Of a DNA stretch of 16,230 nt, positions 15,651 through 16,230 are shown one piece after another. A program made the position numbers and the translations under genes. Every line of letters begins with the position of its first letter. Position 1 is the stretch's first letter. Source of the DNA: CAYTZN01 sp964442495 (GTDB lineage: Bacteria > Pseudomonadota > Gammaproteobacteria > Legionellales > Legionellaceae). The notes below the pieces were generated by a model that worked only from the letters and a program-made list of their open reading frames with translations, did not search any database and had not been told where the DNA came from. The stretch is from NCBI GenBank assembly GCA_964442495.1, contig CAYTZN010000028.1:1-16230 (forward strand), in the 5' to 3' direction.

Positions 15651-15689
15651 TCCTCTGGATACCGCTGCTTGTCAGCGGTATCCAGAGGA
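15651..15689 (+). terminator. Strong 17-bp hairpin after the coiled-coil gene
   Basis: TCCTCTGGATACCGCTG (15651-15667) is followed by loop CTTGT and the exact reverse complement (15673-15689), then a T-rich tail TCTTTCTGTTTCT. It lies 55 bases after the stop codon. It probably acts as a terminator, but the long perfect stem could also be a dispersed repeat unit. Confidence 0.75.
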
Positions 15690-15813
15690 TCTTTCTGTTT
15701 CTCGGAAAAGCCAAGACATATCTATATTTGGTTAATAAAAAATTGACTATACATTAACGTAGACGGATTTTATACGCTCCCAAAACACTCCTATCTAAGT
15801 ATAGTAGATTGAA

Positions 15814-15842
15814 TTCATATTGACTTATTTATTTGTTATAAT
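15814..15842 (+). promoter_or_regulatory. Putative promoter of the IS630 transposase
   Basis: A perfect TATAAT (15837-15842) lies 17 bases before the ATG. A weak -35 TTCATA (15814-15819) has the right 17-nt spacing; the better-looking TTGACT (15820-15825) is only 11 nt away. The predicted leader is very short and no ribosome site is visible. Confidence 0.4.
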
Positions 15843-15859
15843 ATGTGCTTTTATCAATC

Positions 15860-16222
15860 ATGAGTCATTCAACAGATTTAAGAACCCGAGTATTAGATTA
15901 TATTGAGGAAGGCGGGCGAATAAAGAGCGCTTGCGTATTATTCAAAGTGAGTCGTTCCTCAATTCAACGATGGCGTGATAAAAAAGAAGAAACGGGTAGC
16001 ATATCTCCCGTTTCGCGAATTAACGCGCCCTATAAAATTAATGACGCTGCACTTCAAAGCTATATTCAAGCGAATCCTGACGCTTATTTAAGTGAAATGG
16101 CAGTCCATTTTGGAGTAACGAGCTCAGGGTTATGGCGCGCTCTAAAACGATTAAAAATAACACGAAAAAAAAGTCCGCGCTCTATGCAGAAAGAGATGAG
16201 CAAAAACGGCAAAGCTACTTAA
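15860..16222 (+). CDS. IS630-family transposase, N-terminal frame
   Basis: A 120-residue helix-turn-helix protein from ATG 15860 (MSHSTDLRTRVLDYIEEG). An in-frame GTG at 15845 is less likely because the family normally begins at the MSHS-like sequence. The helix-turn-helix covers about residues 20-38 (IKSACVLFKVSRSSIQRWR) and a second DNA-binding segment follows around 75-100. After KITRKK the frame runs into unrelated residues and stops at 16222, but at the A8 run (16165-16172) a -1 shift gives KKSALYAERDEQKRQSYLTE, the expected continuation of IS630 transposases toward the catalytic domain, still open at the window end. Programmed -1 frameshifting is known in this family; a disabling frameshift cannot be excluded without the rest of the element. 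Confidence 0.85.
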   Translation: MSHSTDLRTRVLDYIEEGGRIKSACVLFKVSRSSIQRWRDKKEETGSISPVSRINAPYKINDAALQSYIQANPDAYLSEMAVHFGVTSSGLWRALKRLKITRKKSPRSMQKEMSKNGKAT

Positions 16223-16230
16223 CTGAAGTT

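Larger units (their letters stand above)
15800..16230 (+). mobile_element. IS630-family element, 5' part, cut by window end
   Basis: It is identified from the transposase frames. The left boundary is uncertain: it should lie at a TA dinucleotide in 15795-15815, but the right terminal repeat needed to fix it lies outside the window. Confidence 0.65.

Noticed and set aside
15651..15689. Terminal repeat of the IS630 element
   Set aside because: The perfect hairpin lies about 200 bases before the transposase and is self-complementary; it fits a terminator for the preceding gene better.
1..16230. CRISPR arrays, tRNA or rRNA genes
   Set aside because: No regularly spaced direct repeats, cloverleaf sequences or rRNA-like stretches were seen.

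Overview
The window looks like a chromosome segment of a Legionella-type gammaproteobacterium. The evidence is its AT-rich composition, a PmrA-type tandem CTTAATATT promoter box in front of a long coiled-coil protein (the usual arrangement for Dot/Icm effector genes), a Legionella-style 230-residue outer-membrane protein, and two large helical proteins of no recognisable family. The species cannot be fixed from the sequence alone.

Left edge (1-825): the 3' end of a FadL/OmpP1-like outer-membrane transporter gene, a perfect 15-bp palindromic repeat, a small hydrophobic protein with a GTG start, and a second copy of the palindrome in non-coding DNA.

Centre (826-8211, all minus strand), the main discovery: a complete biosynthetic operon for a thiazole/oxazole-modified peptide (TOMM, linear azol(in)e peptide) of the microcin B17 type. 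In transcription order it has a 34-residue precursor peptide ending SCCCCSSN (7348-7452), a DHA2-type MFS exporter, an McbB-like leader-binding cyclodehydratase subunit, an McbC/SagB-like FMN dehydrogenase, an McbD-like YcaO cyclodehydratase, and a 668-residue TPR protein of unknown role. The B-C-D order and subunit lengths (293, 265 and 401 aa) match mcbBCD. The precursor is quite different from the Gly-rich McbA: four consecutive Cys flanked by Ser could become a contiguous polyazole. The ABC exporter and McbG immunity protein of microcin B17 are absent; the MFS pump probably does export and self-protection. Just upstream on the same strand is a signal-peptide-bearing beta-barrel protein.

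Spacer (8212-8897): no convincing gene. It holds a 150-nt nested fold-back element with terminal inverted repeats and a decayed third copy of the palindrome. The three palindrome copies lie on both sides of the TOMM region.

Right part (8898-16230, all plus strand): an 890-residue helical protein of unknown family with a 3' hairpin terminator; an IS4-family insertion sequence with exact 8-bp target duplications (ATGTTTTA), broken by an in-frame stop and a changed catalytic residue; a PmrA-box promoter 16 bp beyond the insertion; an 859-residue coiled-coil protein that is a good Dot/Icm effector candidate; a strong 17-bp hairpin; and the 5' part of an IS630-family element with an A8 slippage site.
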